Source of the DNA: GCA-2687025 sp964473525
Lineage (GTDB): Bacteria > Poribacteria > WGA-4E > GCA-2687025
Direction of reading: 5' to 3'
NCBI GenBank assembly: GCA_964473525.1
Contig: CAYYPK010000015.1
Span: 1 to 64,000, forward strand
DNA length: 64,000 nt
The notes beneath the pieces were generated by a model. It saw only the letters and a list, made by a program, of their open reading frames with translations, was not told the origin of the DNA and ran no database searches. Positions 24,858-33,955 of this stretch are shown here, piece after piece; positions within the stretch are counted from its first letter, which is position 1; each line of letters begins with the position of its first letter. Both the position numbers and the translations under genes were made by a program.

Positions 24858-27581
24858 CTACTGTTCGTCGGCGCCGGCCGGACGCAGGACCGTGTAGAGC
24901 GCGCGGGCGTGAAGTCGCAACGTCACTGCGCCGTTCTCGCCGACATCAGCCGACAGCCTGGCGCCCGTTGGGTACCCGTTCTCGTCGAGCGGCACGGCCT
25001 CGAAGTCGGCATAGCGGGCCGGCAGCTTCACCGAGGCGTCGGTCTCGCGCACGCCGAAGGGCGCGCTGCCCAGTGCCGTGATTCTGCCGTCCTCGGCTCT
25101 GAATCCGTACGGCTGATCCTCTGTCATGACCTGTATCAGCAGCAAGTCCGACGTCTCGACCGCCCTGTCGTCCAACGACGTGACGGTGACGGAGCCGTAT
25201 TCGTTCCGCATGTGGATCGTCACGTCGGCGAGCTCGACCGGCCCGGCGGCGGCGAGGAAGCCGGCGGCGCCCTGCGTCGGCCTCGTGTCGACCGTGACGA
25301 CGCCATCGCCGTAGTCCCAATGCAGCTGGCCGCCGAGGCTGTCTATGGTCTTCGCCGCACGGTCGATGGCGGCGCTCGTGTCTGCCCGCCTGGAGTTCTC
25401 GCGCGACTCGCCAAACGTCCGCGTAAACGGCCCGGCGTAGAACGTCAGCGGGTCGTACGCTGTCACCGCGCCGGGAACAGATGCGCCTGCCGGGATGTCT
25501 GCCTCGCGCAACACGTCCAGCGCGGCGGGGTTGCCGACGCCCGATCCCCGCATGGCGTACAGGTCGTCTAGCTCCAGAACCTGCGCGACGGCTGGTTCCG
25601 GCTGGCGGACGTCCCCGCGTCGGTAGGCGAGCGCGGCAGCCGGGAAGGTGCCGATCACGGCAGGGGAGCATATCTGGAACTTCCCCATCGTGGCGTCGGC
25701 GAGGAAGGGGCTGCCGACGGCGAAGAAGAAGAACGCATCGACGCCCTGCAGCGAGCCGTACGCGGACGACAGGAAGGTCATGTCCGCGCGAAACCGGTTG
25801 GGTTGGGGCCAGCCGATCTCCGAGATGGTGTGCGGATGTCCTTCGATCTGCGCGACGGCGAGAGGGAGCGACTCGGGGGCGTGCACACCCGCCCTGTCGC
25901 TGTACTCGTGCCCCACGCGTACGGAGTAGCCAGCGCCGTCGCCCGTGTGTTCCCCGCCGAAGTAGCCGTGGCGGTCGATGACGTCGCCCGCAGTGTACGT
26001 GTATCGCTCAAGCGCGTCCAAGGTCGGCCCGTCGGTGACGTGCCAGTTGCTAGCCGTGACAAGGCCGCCGTAGCCCAGAACGCCCTTGATGTAGGAGGTG
26101 GTGTCGGCATAGAACGCGCGCTGTAGCTCCGTCAGGAACCGCACCTGATCTCCGACACGCCTGGTCTTCGCGGCCCCGCCAGCGCGGGAGCCGTCCGCGG
26201 TCATGTGCCACGCTTCGAGTATCGCCACGTGACCCGCCGCCACGTCGTCCTCGTCGAGGACCGCGCCCCACGCGTCGGTGGCTGCCTGGACCGACCCGTA
26301 CCGTTCCGTCAGCCAACCCGCGTACAGCGACTCAAGATGCGCCCAATGAACGGCGGGCACGTTGCGCTTGGTGAACGTCCAGAAGAAGAAGCTGTCCTCG
26401 TTGACGATCTCCACGATTGCGACGGCGGGCTCGTCGCTGAGCCGCGCGCCCGTGTACGGGTTCGGCGTGGTGAGAAGTTGGCGCAGCCACTCGCGGTGTA
26501 TATGCTGCATGCGCTCGTGGAAGTACAGGAGCGCGAACGGCCTCTTGTTGTCGAGCGTGTCGTAGCCGTCGATGCCGTAGCCGGGCTTGATGTCGAACCA
26601 GAGCGGGAAGTAGAAGCTGAGCTCAGTGTAGATGCCGGCGTTCTTCATCGCGGTGATGAGGTAGAACAGGTTGTCCAGCGCCTCCCCGTCGACGCGCGCG
26701 GGATCCCCCGTTCGGTCGAACAGGGGGCTGTGGTACCGGACTATGTTGACGCCGGCCTTCGCTAGCCGACGCGCCATGTAGTCGATGGATGCGCGGCTCT
26801 GCCCAGCGTGGTTGGCGTTGACGTTGACCCCCCAAAAGCGCGTCTCGTCTCCCGAGCCCAGATGGAACGCCCCTCCCTCCGACGTGACGAATCCGTCCTG
26901 GCCAGCGGTGGGCTCGTTGAGGCGGCGCAGGTCGAGGAGGGCGTCCTCGCCGAAGTGATCCACCGGGGGCTCGTACGGGAAGTAGCCCTCGTCCGCCATG
27001 TCCCATCGCTCGCCGGGCTTGAGGCGACCGTTGGGGCGGAAGGCGCCGGCTACGAGGACGAAGGCGTCGAACGCTGCCGTAAGCTGCTCGCCTTCCTCGG
27101 CCAGCAGGCGCAGCGTGAAATCGTGGTCACCCGCGGCGAGTTCGACGGAGCCCAGGTGCACCCAGTTGGCGCCCAGGTGCGTCCTCAGGTACGTGTTGTC
27201 GGCGAGCGCGATGTCGCGCCCGCACTCCTCCCACGCCCCTTCGTCGAACCGCCACCGAAACGGGCCGTGCTTCCAGAACTTGCGGGCCCACAGTTCGTAC
27301 ACCCCGTTGGTGGGCACGCCGACGACGTACGACGCGTACGCCTCGGCGCCTGCCCTCGGGCCAGAGTTGGAGAGCCAGTCGCCGCCCGACAGCAGGTCGG
27401 AGGTGTCGGCGAACGTGTTCGTCGAGAACGCGGATGTCGCCGGGAAATTCGTCGCGGCCGGCCGCTCGCCCTCCCACCACACGTAGTCGACCCCGGCCGC
27501 GCCCGCGCGCGGCGTCACGCCCACTAGGAACAGACACGCGGCACACACCGCCGTGGCGCGCGCGAGGGATGCCGAGGCCAT
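24858..27581 (-). CDS. Secreted GH5/GH-A-like glycosidase with N-terminal binding domain
   Basis: 907 residues from the ATG at 27581, which has GGAGCG upstream; the frame open to 27704 lacks coding character. Signal peptide MASASLARATAVCAACLFLV, cleavage near AGA. Residues about 30-200 form a CBM/malectin-like domain (GVYELWARKFWKHGPFRW). A GH-A clan TIM barrel follows: FWGVNVNANHAGQSR, GVNIVRYHSPLFDR, the acid/base candidate Glu395 in VEIVNEDS and the nucleophile candidate Glu588 in ISEIGW. The last 250 residues are beta-rich. It probably cleaves a beta-linked polysaccharide outside the cytoplasm, upstream of DUF6807, GDPD and the polysaccharide lyase. Confidence 0.78.
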   Translation of the reverse strand: MASASLARATAVCAACLFLVGVTPRAGAAGVDYVWWEGERPAATNFPATSAFSTNTFADTSDLLSGGDWLSNSGPRAGAEAYASYVVGVPTNGVYELWARKFWKHGPFRWRFDEGAWEECGRDIALADNTYLRTHLGANWVHLGSVELAAGDHDFTLRLLAEEGEQLTAAFDAFVLVAGAFRPNGRLKPGERWDMADEGYFPYEPPVDHFGEDALLDLRRLNEPTAGQDGFVTSEGGAFHLGSGDETRFWGVNVNANHAGQSRASIDYMARRLAKAGVNIVRYHSPLFDRTGDPARVDGEALDNLFYLITAMKNAGIYTELSFYFPLWFDIKPGYGIDGYDTLDNKRPFALLYFHERMQHIHREWLRQLLTTPNPYTGARLSDEPAVAIVEIVNEDSFFFWTFTKRNVPAVHWAHLESLYAGWLTERYGSVQAATDAWGAVLDEDDVAAGHVAILEAWHMTADGSRAGGAAKTRRVGDQVRFLTELQRAFYADTTSYIKGVLGYGGLVTASNWHVTDGPTLDALERYTYTAGDVIDRHGYFGGEHTGDGAGYSVRVGHEYSDRAGVHAPESLPLAVAQIEGHPHTISEIGWPQPNRFRADMTFLSSAYGSLQGVDAFFFFAVGSPFLADATMGKFQICSPAVIGTFPAAALAYRRGDVRQPEPAVAQVLELDDLYAMRGSGVGNPAALDVLREADIPAGASVPGAVTAYDPLTFYAGPFTRTFGESRENSRRADTSAAIDRAAKTIDSLGGQLHWDYGDGVVTVDTRPTQGAAGFLAAAGPVELADVTIHMRNEYGSVTVTSLDDRAVETSDLLLIQVMTEDQPYGFRAEDGRITALGSAPFGVRETDASVKLPARYADFEAVPLDENGYPTGARLSADVGENGAVTLRLHARALYTVLRPAGADEQ

Positions 27582-27770
27582 GTGGCGCTCCGTTCGTCCT
27601 GAGTCGTCCTGAGTCGGCGCCGGGATGGCCGCCGCCACAGCGTAGTCAATGGGTTCACCGCGCCCACCGAGCCGGTGGGCCGTCGCGAGCCCACGATAGC
27701 CCATCTAGGCGCCTGCTGCCCACCCTCGCCGTCGCGGTCGGCGCTAGTCGACTTGCGAGCCGGTGGCGCG

Positions 27771-27800
27771 TTGACTAGCGGCCACGGTGGCTGCTACTCT
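27771..27800 (+). promoter_or_regulatory. Candidate promoter of the aromatic amino acid operon
   Basis: TTGACT (27771-27776, five of six matches), an 18-bp spacer and TACTCT (27795-27800) with an upstream TG forming an extended -10. It lies 52 bases before the DUF5069 start, the first gene of the operon. Confidence 0.45.
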
Positions 27801-27851
27801 TGACGGCATCGCCTCCGACGCGCCGCCATCCTCACGCCGAGGGGAAACGCT

Positions 27852-28106
27852 ATGGGACTCGACTGGAAGCCACGCGGCCGTGACTTGGTCTTGGGCGACA
27901 TCGCCTGGCTGCCTCGTATTACGGACAAGGCTCGCGCGAACGCCGCCGGCACGATAGGCGACTACTTCTACCCGTGCCCGGCCGACAAGGCGTTCCTCGA
28001 GCGTCACGACATCTCGACCGAGCAGTTCAACCAACTGGTCAAGGACAACGAGACCGACGATGAGATGGCCGAAGCCGTCTCGAAGATCATCGCCGCTAAG
28101 TCCTAG
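27852..28106 (+). CDS. DUF5069 family small protein
   Basis: 84 residues with GAGGGGAAA as ribosome-binding site. The pattern matches DUF5069: a hydrophobic LGDIAWLPRITDKARAN block, GTIGDYFYPCPADKAFL and a C-terminal TDDEMAEAVSKI. It contains no transmembrane segment or recognised catalytic motif. It is the first gene before pheA (21 bases), so it is probably the lead cistron of the aromatic operon. Function unknown; the association with pheA is from position only. Confidence 0.75.
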   Translation: MGLDWKPRGRDLVLGDIAWLPRITDKARANAAGTIGDYFYPCPADKAFLERHDISTEQFNQLVKDNETDDEMAEAVSKIIAAKS

Positions 28107-28127
28107 CTCGCTCCGGGGCGACCATAG

Positions 28128-29228
28128 ATGTCTGCGCAGACAGGTGATTGCAGCGAGGCCCCGCGCGGCGACCTCACGAGCCATCGCGACAACATCGACC
28201 GCATCGACGCGGAGATCCTGGCCCTGCTCAACGAGCGCGGCGAGTCCGCCCTGGCGATCGGCCGCCTGAAGCACGGCACGGCTCAGGCTGTGTACGCGCC
28301 AGACCGTGAGCAGGCCGTCTTCGCGCGGTTGCGCGAGCTCAACGCCGATGGCGTCTACCCCGACGACGCAGTCGTTGCCATCTACCGCGAGGTGATCTCC
28401 GCGAGCCGCGCGCTCGAAACGCCCCTGCGCATATCGTACTTCGGACCGGCTGCGAGTTTCACGCACATTGCCGCGCGCGGGCAGTTCGGCGTCAGCGTCG
28501 AATACCGAGCCGAAGTGGCGCAGGCCGACGTGTTCCGCGAGATCGAACACCGACGGTCGGACTATGGCGTCGTGCCGGTCGCCAACTCGACGATGGGCGT
28601 CGTCATCGACACCTTGGATCTGTTCGCGACCTCGCCGCTCCAGATATGCGGGGAGATCCACCTGCCCATCGCCCACAACCTGCTCTCGCAGAGCGCCATC
28701 GAGGACGTGCGGTGCATCTACTCGCACCAGCAGGCGTTCGCTCAGTGCCGTGAGTGGCTGCGGTCGCACCTCCCCGGCGTCGAGCAGATCACCGTGTCCA
28801 ATACTGCGGAGGCCGCGCGTCGAGCCTCCCAGGAAGAGGGCGTCGCCGCTGTTTCCAGTCGTCTCGCGGCGGACGAGTACGGGCTGAACGTCCTCGTCGA
28901 GCACATTGAAGACAAGGCCGACAACGTCACCCGCTTCCTCGTCGTAGGTCGACACAAGGTGAGGCCCACCGGGAACGACAAGACGTCGTTGCGCTTTACC
29001 ACGCACAACCGTCCTGGCGCGCTCGTGCGCGTGCTGGAGCAATTCGGCAAGTACGGCATCGACCTCACCAAGGTCGAGTCACGCCCCTCGCCCGACCGCT
29101 CCTGGGACTACGTGTTCTACGCTGACGTCACAGGTCACGTAGACGCCGAGCCCCTTTCGGAGGCGCTGCCTGACGTCGAGCAGGCGTGCCAAACGCTCAA
29201 GGTGCTGGGATCGTACCCACGCGCGTGA
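28128..29228 (+). CDS. pheA: Bifunctional chorismate mutase/prephenate dehydratase (P-protein)
   Basis: 366 residues. Residues 18-95 are an AroQ-type chorismate mutase helix bundle (RDNIDRIDAEILALLNERG, IGRLKHG, PDREQAV). A prephenate dehydratase domain follows (ISYFGPAASFTHIAA, NVTRFLVVGRH with the TRF motif), and then an ACT domain (LVRVLEQFGKYGIDLTKVESRP) that usually gives feedback inhibition by phenylalanine. The conserved PVENS-type motif reads PVANST, an Ala for Glu change confirmed in the codon (GCC). It would convert chorismate to prephenate and then phenylpyruvate, feeding the adjacent aminotransferase. Confidence 0.93.
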   Translation: MSAQTGDCSEAPRGDLTSHRDNIDRIDAEILALLNERGESALAIGRLKHGTAQAVYAPDREQAVFARLRELNADGVYPDDAVVAIYREVISASRALETPLRISYFGPAASFTHIAARGQFGVSVEYRAEVAQADVFREIEHRRSDYGVVPVANSTMGVVIDTLDLFATSPLQICGEIHLPIAHNLLSQSAIEDVRCIYSHQQAFAQCREWLRSHLPGVEQITVSNTAEAARRASQEEGVAAVSSRLAADEYGLNVLVEHIEDKADNVTRFLVVGRHKVRPTGNDKTSLRFTTHNRPGALVRVLEQFGKYGIDLTKVESRPSPDRSWDYVFYADVTGHVDAEPLSEALPDVEQACQTLKVLGSYPRA

Positions 29229-29248
29229 TGTAGACGGGAGACGACTCG

Positions 29249-30349
29249 GTGCTGGCAAAGCCGGGCATACGGACTATCTCGCCGTACCAGGGCGGGAGAC
29301 CGGTCGAAGAGGTCCAACGCGAGCTCGGCTTGACCGACGTCATCAAGCTGGCGTCGAACGAGAACCCACTGGGGCCCTCCAAGCGCGCGCTGGACGCGGT
29401 GGCGCACGCTGCCGCGGACGTCCACTTCTACCCCGACGGCAACGCCTTCTACTTACGCAACGCGGTAGCGGACCTGCACGGCGTCGCTCCCGAGCAGCTC
29501 ATATTCGGCAACGGCTCGTCAGACGTCCTACAGATCCTGGGCGAGACGTTCCTGTCCGCAGGCGATCACATCGTCTTCCCGGAGCAGTCGTTCGTCGTCT
29601 ACTCGCTCATTCGTGACATCTTCGACGCACGGGCGACGACGCCACCCCTGACGCACGACACGTACGACCTGGCTGCGCTCGCGGATGCCGTGACGGAGGA
29701 CACCAAGCTCGTCTTTGTGGCGAACCCTAACAACCCTACTGGCACGTACGTGACGAAGCGGGACGTGGACACGTTCCTCGACGCCATCCCGCCGTCTACC
29801 ATGGTTGTATTGGATGAGGCGTACTTCGAATACGTCGACCACGACGACTACCCGGACGGGATGGACTACCTGCGCGCCGGCCGCAACGTCATCGTCACCC
29901 GGACCTTCTCGAAGGCGTACGGTCTGGCTGGTCTGCGCGTGGGCTATGGCGTGGCGTCCGCGGAGGTAGTCGAGATGATGAACAGGGCGCGACCGCCCTT
30001 CAACGTCAACTCCCTCGCCCAAGCGGGCGCTCTGGCGGCGCTCGCGGACACCGACCATGTAACGCGTAGCCGCGCGATGAACGGTGAGGGATTGGCGTTC
30101 CTCACTGCCGCGCTCTGTCGCCTCGGCCTGGCGTACGTTCCGTCGGTGGCGAACTTCCTTCTCGTCCATCTGTCGCGGGACGGGTCGGAGGTGACGCAGG
30201 CCCTGACGCGGCGCGGCGTCATCGTCCGCCCGATGCAGGCGTACGCATACCCCAGGTCGGTGCGTGTGACGGTCGGGTCGCCCGAGCAGAACAGGCGGTT
30301 CATCCTGGCCCTCGAGGACGTGCTGCGCGAGATACCGGAAGCCGACTGA
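29249..30349 (+). CDS. hisC: HisC-family aminotransferase, probably aromatic or dual function
   Basis: 366 residues from GTG with CGGGAG 8 bases upstream. Class I/II PLP fold: KLASNENPLGPS, GNGSSDVLQIL, FVANPNNPTGTY, LDEAYFEYV and the PLP lysine in TRTFSKAYGLAGLRVGYG, ending RVTVGSPEQN. It lies between pheA and tyrA, and a second HisC is encoded in the his operon at 36328-37431. In several bacteria this copy transaminates phenylpyruvate and hydroxyphenylpyruvate (or prephenate) rather than, or as well as, imidazole acetol phosphate. The aromatic role is inferred from position. Confidence 0.85.
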   Translation: MLAKPGIRTISPYQGGRPVEEVQRELGLTDVIKLASNENPLGPSKRALDAVAHAAADVHFYPDGNAFYLRNAVADLHGVAPEQLIFGNGSSDVLQILGETFLSAGDHIVFPEQSFVVYSLIRDIFDARATTPPLTHDTYDLAALADAVTEDTKLVFVANPNNPTGTYVTKRDVDTFLDAIPPSTMVVLDEAYFEYVDHDDYPDGMDYLRAGRNVIVTRTFSKAYGLAGLRVGYGVASAEVVEMMNRARPPFNVNSLAQAGALAALADTDHVTRSRAMNGEGLAFLTAALCRLGLAYVPSVANFLLVHLSRDGSEVTQALTRRGVIVRPMQAYAYPRSVRVTVGSPEQNRRFILALEDVLREIPEAD

Positions 30350-30351
30350 CG

Positions 30352-31257
30352 ATGGACGATCCCCAAGCGCGCTTGCCGCGCGCGTCCCACCCGCCCGCTG
30401 ACCCCAGGACCGTTGTGCTCTATGGCGTCGGCCTCATCAATGGATCTCTCGGCCTGGCGTTGCGCGCCAGCGGATTCCAGGGCGCCATCGTGGGCGCTGG
30501 CCGTCGCGAGCGGCCGCTGCGCGCAGCGCTGGAAGCTGGAGCCGTGGATCGCTACGCCGACGCTCACGTGGCTGTGGCCGAGGCGGACATCGTCGTCGTC
30601 GGAACACCCGTGGACATTACCTCGCGAGTCGTGGCCAACCTGGCTAGCCACGCCCGCGCCAGCACGATCTTCACCGACGTTGGGAGCGTCAAGGCGTCGG
30701 TGGTGACAGCTTGTGCGGACGACGCGGCAGGTGTCCGCTTCGTGGGAGCGCATCCCATCGCGGGATCCGAGCAGTCTGGCGTTGGGAACGCGCGGGCGGA
30801 CCTGTTCGAGGGAGCCACGTGCGTCCTCACGAGCGGCCCGCAAGCCGACTCGGGGGCGGTCGAGGTCGTCCGATGGTTGTGGGAGCGCGTGGGGGCGAAG
30901 GTCGTGCTCGTGACGCCTGAGACACACGACGCGCTGCTGGCCGCATCGAGCCATCTGCCGCACGTCGTGGCGACCGCACTGGCTCACCTCGTGTCCGAAT
31001 CTGGCGCGGACGGGCTCAACGCCGCGTCCTACGGAGGCGGCGGACTGCGTGACGCCACCCGCGTTGCCCTCGGCTCGGAGGACGTGTGGACACCCATCCT
31101 CACGCACAACGCGTCAGAGTTGGCGGCCGCGGTCGACCGGCTGTCCGCGAACCTGGCACGCCTTGCGGACCTCCTGAGAGCGGCTGACGCGGACGCGCTG
31201 TCCGCATGGCTGCGGCGCGGCCGCGAATTGAGAGCGAGTATGGCCAATGGCGAGTAG
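30352..31257 (+). CDS. tyrA: Prephenate (or arogenate) dehydrogenase
   Basis: 301 residues, starting 2 bases after the hisC-like stop. An N-terminal Rossmann fold (YGVGLINGSLGLALR) and the conserved VGTPVD, TDVGSVKASV and HPIAGSEQSG blocks are present, then a helical C-terminal dimerisation domain with HLPHVVATAL. The HPIAGSE histidine is the expected catalytic residue. It oxidatively decarboxylates prephenate or arogenate to the tyrosine precursor. No ACT domain follows, so feedback control may rest on pheA. It overlaps aroA by 11 bases. Confidence 0.92.
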   Translation: MDDPQARLPRASHPPADPRTVVLYGVGLINGSLGLALRASGFQGAIVGAGRRERPLRAALEAGAVDRYADAHVAVAEADIVVVGTPVDITSRVVANLASHARASTIFTDVGSVKASVVTACADDAAGVRFVGAHPIAGSEQSGVGNARADLFEGATCVLTSGPQADSGAVEVVRWLWERVGAKVVLVTPETHDALLAASSHLPHVVATALAHLVSESGADGLNAASYGGGGLRDATRVALGSEDVWTPILTHNASELAAAVDRLSANLARLADLLRAADADALSAWLRRGRELRASMANGE

Positions 31258-32527
31258 AACCGTGCGCCCCGTCAAGGGGTCGCGCGCGACCATACGCGTC
31301 CCCGGCGACAAGTCCATATCCCACCGCGCGGCGATCCTGGGCGCCGTCGCGACAGGTGTCACGACCGTGCGCGGCTTCCTGGAAAGCGAGGACTGCCTCA
31401 ACACGTTGCGCGCGGTACAGGCGATGGGCGCCAGCGTGGGCCAGGACGGCGGCCTGGTGGTCGTCCGTGGCGTGGGTCTCGACGGGCTCCGAGAGCCGCC
31501 AACCGTCGTGGACGTCGGGAACTCCGGCACCGGCATACGGCTGCTCTCAGGCCTGGCCGCCGGGCAGGACTTCACGACCACCATCACTGGCGACGCGTCC
31601 ATCCGACGTCGACCGATGGACCGGATCGTGAAGCCGTTGACAGAGATGGGCGCCACCATCGCGGGAGCGTCCGGCGGGATGTACGCGCCGCTCACGATCC
31701 GTGGCGGCGGGCTGCGCGGCATCGAATACGACAGTCCCGTCGCCAGCGCGCAGGTCAAATCCGCCACGCTGCTGGCGGGCCTGTACGCGGGCCGTGGCGC
31801 GACCGTCCGCGAGCCTTCCCTGTCCCGGGATCACACTGAACGGATGCTCACTGCCTTTGGCGCCGAGGTGCGGCGGGACGGTCTCGCCGTCACTGTGTCT
31901 CCCCGCCCTGAGCTGACCGGGCAAGACGTGCAGATCCCGTCGGACATCTCGTCAGCAGCGTTCTTCATCGTGGCGGGACTGCTGGTAGCCGACGCTGCGG
32001 TGACCTGCGCCGCCGTGGGCGTGAACCCCACGCGCACGGGTATTGTGGACGCCCTGCGCGCCATGGGTGGACAGGTGCGGTCCCAACGTGAAGCCATGGC
32101 CGGAGCTGAACCGGTCGCTGACCTCGAGGTGACCACGAGTTCGCTACGCGGCGCGGAGTTCGGCGGCGACGCAATCGTGACGATGATCGACGAATTGCCA
32201 CTGCTCGCCCTCGCCGCCTCGCAGGCGCGCGGGCGGACGGCTGTCAGGGACGCCGCGGAGTTGCGCGTCAAGGAGACCGACCGCATCGCCACGATCGTGA
32301 GCGAACTGGGCAACCTCGGCGTCGCGGTCGAGGCGCGCCCGGACGGGTTCGTCGTGGACGGCCCGCAACGCGTGCGCGGGGGCGAATGCGAAAGCCACGG
32401 CGACCACCGCATTGCCATGATGTGCGCCGTCGCCGGCTTGATCGCCGACGGGCCGACGACCATCCACGACGTCGCGTGCGTGAATACGTCGTTTCCGACA
32501 TTCTGGGAGTTGCTCGAACAGCTATGA
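31247..32527 (+). CDS. aroA: 3-phosphoshikimate 1-carboxyvinyltransferase (EPSP synthase)
   Basis: 426 residues, normal length. Expected motifs include GDKSISHRAAILGAVATG near the N-terminus, GNSGTGIRLLSGL, SIRRRPMDRIVKPL, SAQVKSATLLAGLYA, the VKETDRI block and the C-terminal CESHGDHRIAMM. The enzyme joins PEP to shikimate 3-phosphate in the sixth step to chorismate. GNSGTGIR resembles the glyphosate-sensitive class I P-loop less than the class II GNSGT type; this is from memory. It overlaps tyrA by 11 bp and cmk by 4 bp (ATGA). Confidence 0.95.
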   Translation: MASRTVRPVKGSRATIRVPGDKSISHRAAILGAVATGVTTVRGFLESEDCLNTLRAVQAMGASVGQDGGLVVVRGVGLDGLREPPTVVDVGNSGTGIRLLSGLAAGQDFTTTITGDASIRRRPMDRIVKPLTEMGATIAGASGGMYAPLTIRGGGLRGIEYDSPVASAQVKSATLLAGLYAGRGATVREPSLSRDHTERMLTAFGAEVRRDGLAVTVSPRPELTGQDVQIPSDISSAAFFIVAGLLVADAAVTCAAVGVNPTRTGIVDALRAMGGQVRSQREAMAGAEPVADLEVTTSSLRGAEFGGDAIVTMIDELPLLALAASQARGRTAVRDAAELRVKETDRIATIVSELGNLGVAVEARPDGFVVDGPQRVRGGECESHGDHRIAMMCAVAGLIADGPTTIHDVACVNTSFPTFWELLEQL

Positions 32528-33186
32528 AGCCGACCGTAGTAGCCATTGACGGACCCGCTGGTTCCGGTAAGAGCACCGTGTCGAAGCTGCTGGCGGAGTC
32601 ACTGGGCTATGTGCACCTCAATAGCGGCGCCCTCTATCGAGGGATAGCGTTGCTGGCGTTGCGCGGGAGCATGGACCTCGGTAGCGAATCGCGGCTGGCC
32701 GACGTGGCTGGGTCGGCGTCCATGGACTTCGGCTCGGGCGGGGCGTTCCTATTGGACGGCGAGGACGTCTCGGAGCAGATCCGGTCGTCCGAAGTGGATA
32801 GGGCCGTGTCGACTGTTGCCGCGCTGCCCCGCGTTCGCGCCGCGGTAACGGCGCACCAAAGGCGCATCGCGGCCGGCAAGTCTGTCGTCATCGAGGGACG
32901 GGACGTGACGACGGTCGTGTTCCCGCAGGCGCAGGTGAAGATCTACCTCGACGCGTCGGTCGAGGAACGCGCCGCGCGGCGACACGCCGACCTACTGGCG
33001 CAGGGCGAGGCCTCCGACCTCGAGCAGGTCAAGAGCGAGATACGTACTCGCGACGAGCGCGACAAGACGCGGGAGGACAGCCCGCTGATGGTCGCCGAGG
33101 ATGCGGTCGTCATCGACACGACGGGGATGACGATACTGGGTGTCGTCGCGGCCATCGAAGCGGTCGCCCGGGAGCGAGGGACATGA
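32524..33186 (+). CDS. cmk: Cytidylate kinase
   Basis: 220 residues from the ATG overlapping the aroA stop. The P-loop GPAGSGKST is at residues 10-18, followed by LNSGALYRGIALLAL, the CMP-binding insert and GRDVTTVVFPQAQVKIYLDASVEERAARR. The usual GRDIGT reads GRDVTT here. It phosphorylates CMP and dCMP. The aroA-cmk order is common in bacteria, often followed by rpsA, but here plsC comes next with a 4-bp overlap. Confidence 0.94.
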   Translation: MKPTVVAIDGPAGSGKSTVSKLLAESLGYVHLNSGALYRGIALLALRGSMDLGSESRLADVAGSASMDFGSGGAFLLDGEDVSEQIRSSEVDRAVSTVAALPRVRAAVTAHQRRIAAGKSVVIEGRDVTTVVFPQAQVKIYLDASVEERAARRHADLLAQGEASDLEQVKSEIRTRDERDKTREDSPLMVAEDAVVIDTTGMTILGVVAAIEAVARERGT

Positions 33187-33851
33187 ACATCAGCGCGCTG
33201 CCACGCCGCACGTATCCAACGGACAGGTTCGTCTACAACCTGTGCTGGCGATGGTCTCGCGCCCTCGCCACGGTGCTCGCGCGCGCGCGGGTGCACAACC
33301 TGGACCGCATCCCGACCGACGGCCCACTACTGGTGGCCGCGAACCACTCCAGCTACCTGGATCCCGTGTTCGTCGGATGCGTGCTCACACGCCCGACTCG
33401 CTACATGGCGAAGGACACGCTGTTCGCGGGCCCGTTCGGGGCGTTCCTTCGCGTGCTGGGAGCGTTCCCAGTGAAGCGAGGCGAGTCCGACCCCGGCGCC
33501 ATCCGCACTGCCATGCGAGTGCTGAAGGACGGACACGCGCTCGTGCTGTTTCCCGAGGGCACCCGTGGCGAGGGCGACGACCTGCTGGACGCGCAGAAGG
33601 GCGTTGGTTTCCTAGCGACCCGCATGGGCGCCACGGTGGTGCCCTGCTACCTGGACGGCCTGTCGGGTGTGCTGGGTCGTCGGCAGTTATGGTTCCGCCG
33701 TCGCCAGGTGGAGATCGTGTTCGGCGAGCCGCGGGTCTACGGGAGGAAGGATGATCCCTCCGAGGCTGCCGCCGAGGTCGTCGCGGAGCTAGGCAGCCTA
33801 CGCGCCTCGATGGCGTCGTTGCGGCTTGACCGGGGGATTCGCGTGAGGTAG
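33183..33851 (+). CDS. plsC: 1-acyl-sn-glycerol-3-phosphate acyltransferase
   Basis: 222 residues beginning at an ATG that overlaps the cmk stop (ATGA). The acyltransferase motif NHSSYLD supplies His55 and Asp60 (HX4D); FPEGTRGEG and VVPCYLDG are motifs III and IV. It acylates lysophosphatidic acid to phosphatidic acid at the inner membrane. It ends 15 bases before the tRNA-Ala gene, so the tRNA may be transcribed from the same promoter. Confidence 0.9.
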   Translation: MNISALPRRTYPTDRFVYNLCWRWSRALATVLARARVHNLDRIPTDGPLLVAANHSSYLDPVFVGCVLTRPTRYMAKDTLFAGPFGAFLRVLGAFPVKRGESDPGAIRTAMRVLKDGHALVLFPEGTRGEGDDLLDAQKGVGFLATRMGATVVPCYLDGLSGVLGRRQLWFRRRQVEIVFGEPRVYGRKDDPSEAAAEVVAELGSLRASMASLRLDRGIRVR

Positions 33852-33866
33852 CATCTCTTCTTGCGT

Positions 33867-33942
33867 GGGGGATTAGCTCAGTTGGTAGAGCGCTTGAATG
33901 GCATTCAAGAGGTCATCGGTTCAACTCCGATATCCTCCACCA
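33867..33942 (+). tRNA. tRNA-Ala (anticodon GGC)
   Basis: A 76-base cloverleaf with encoded CCA (33940-33942). Acceptor GGGGGAT pairs with ATCCTCC (one G-T pair), D arm GCTC..GAGC, anticodon stem CTTGA/TCAAG around loop ATGGCAT giving GGC, and T arm ATCGG TTCAACT CCGAT. It reads GCC (and GCU). Confidence 0.96.
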
Positions 33943-33955
33943 TCTAACGCATCGC

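Noticed and set aside
28128..29228. pheA as an inactive pseudogene because of the PVANS change
   Set aside because: The remaining mutase, dehydratase TRF and ACT motifs are intact and the gene is embedded in a tightly packed operon.
33867..33942. tRNA-Ala as an integration site for a mobile element
   Set aside because: No integrase, direct repeat of the tRNA 3' end or composition change was seen on either side.
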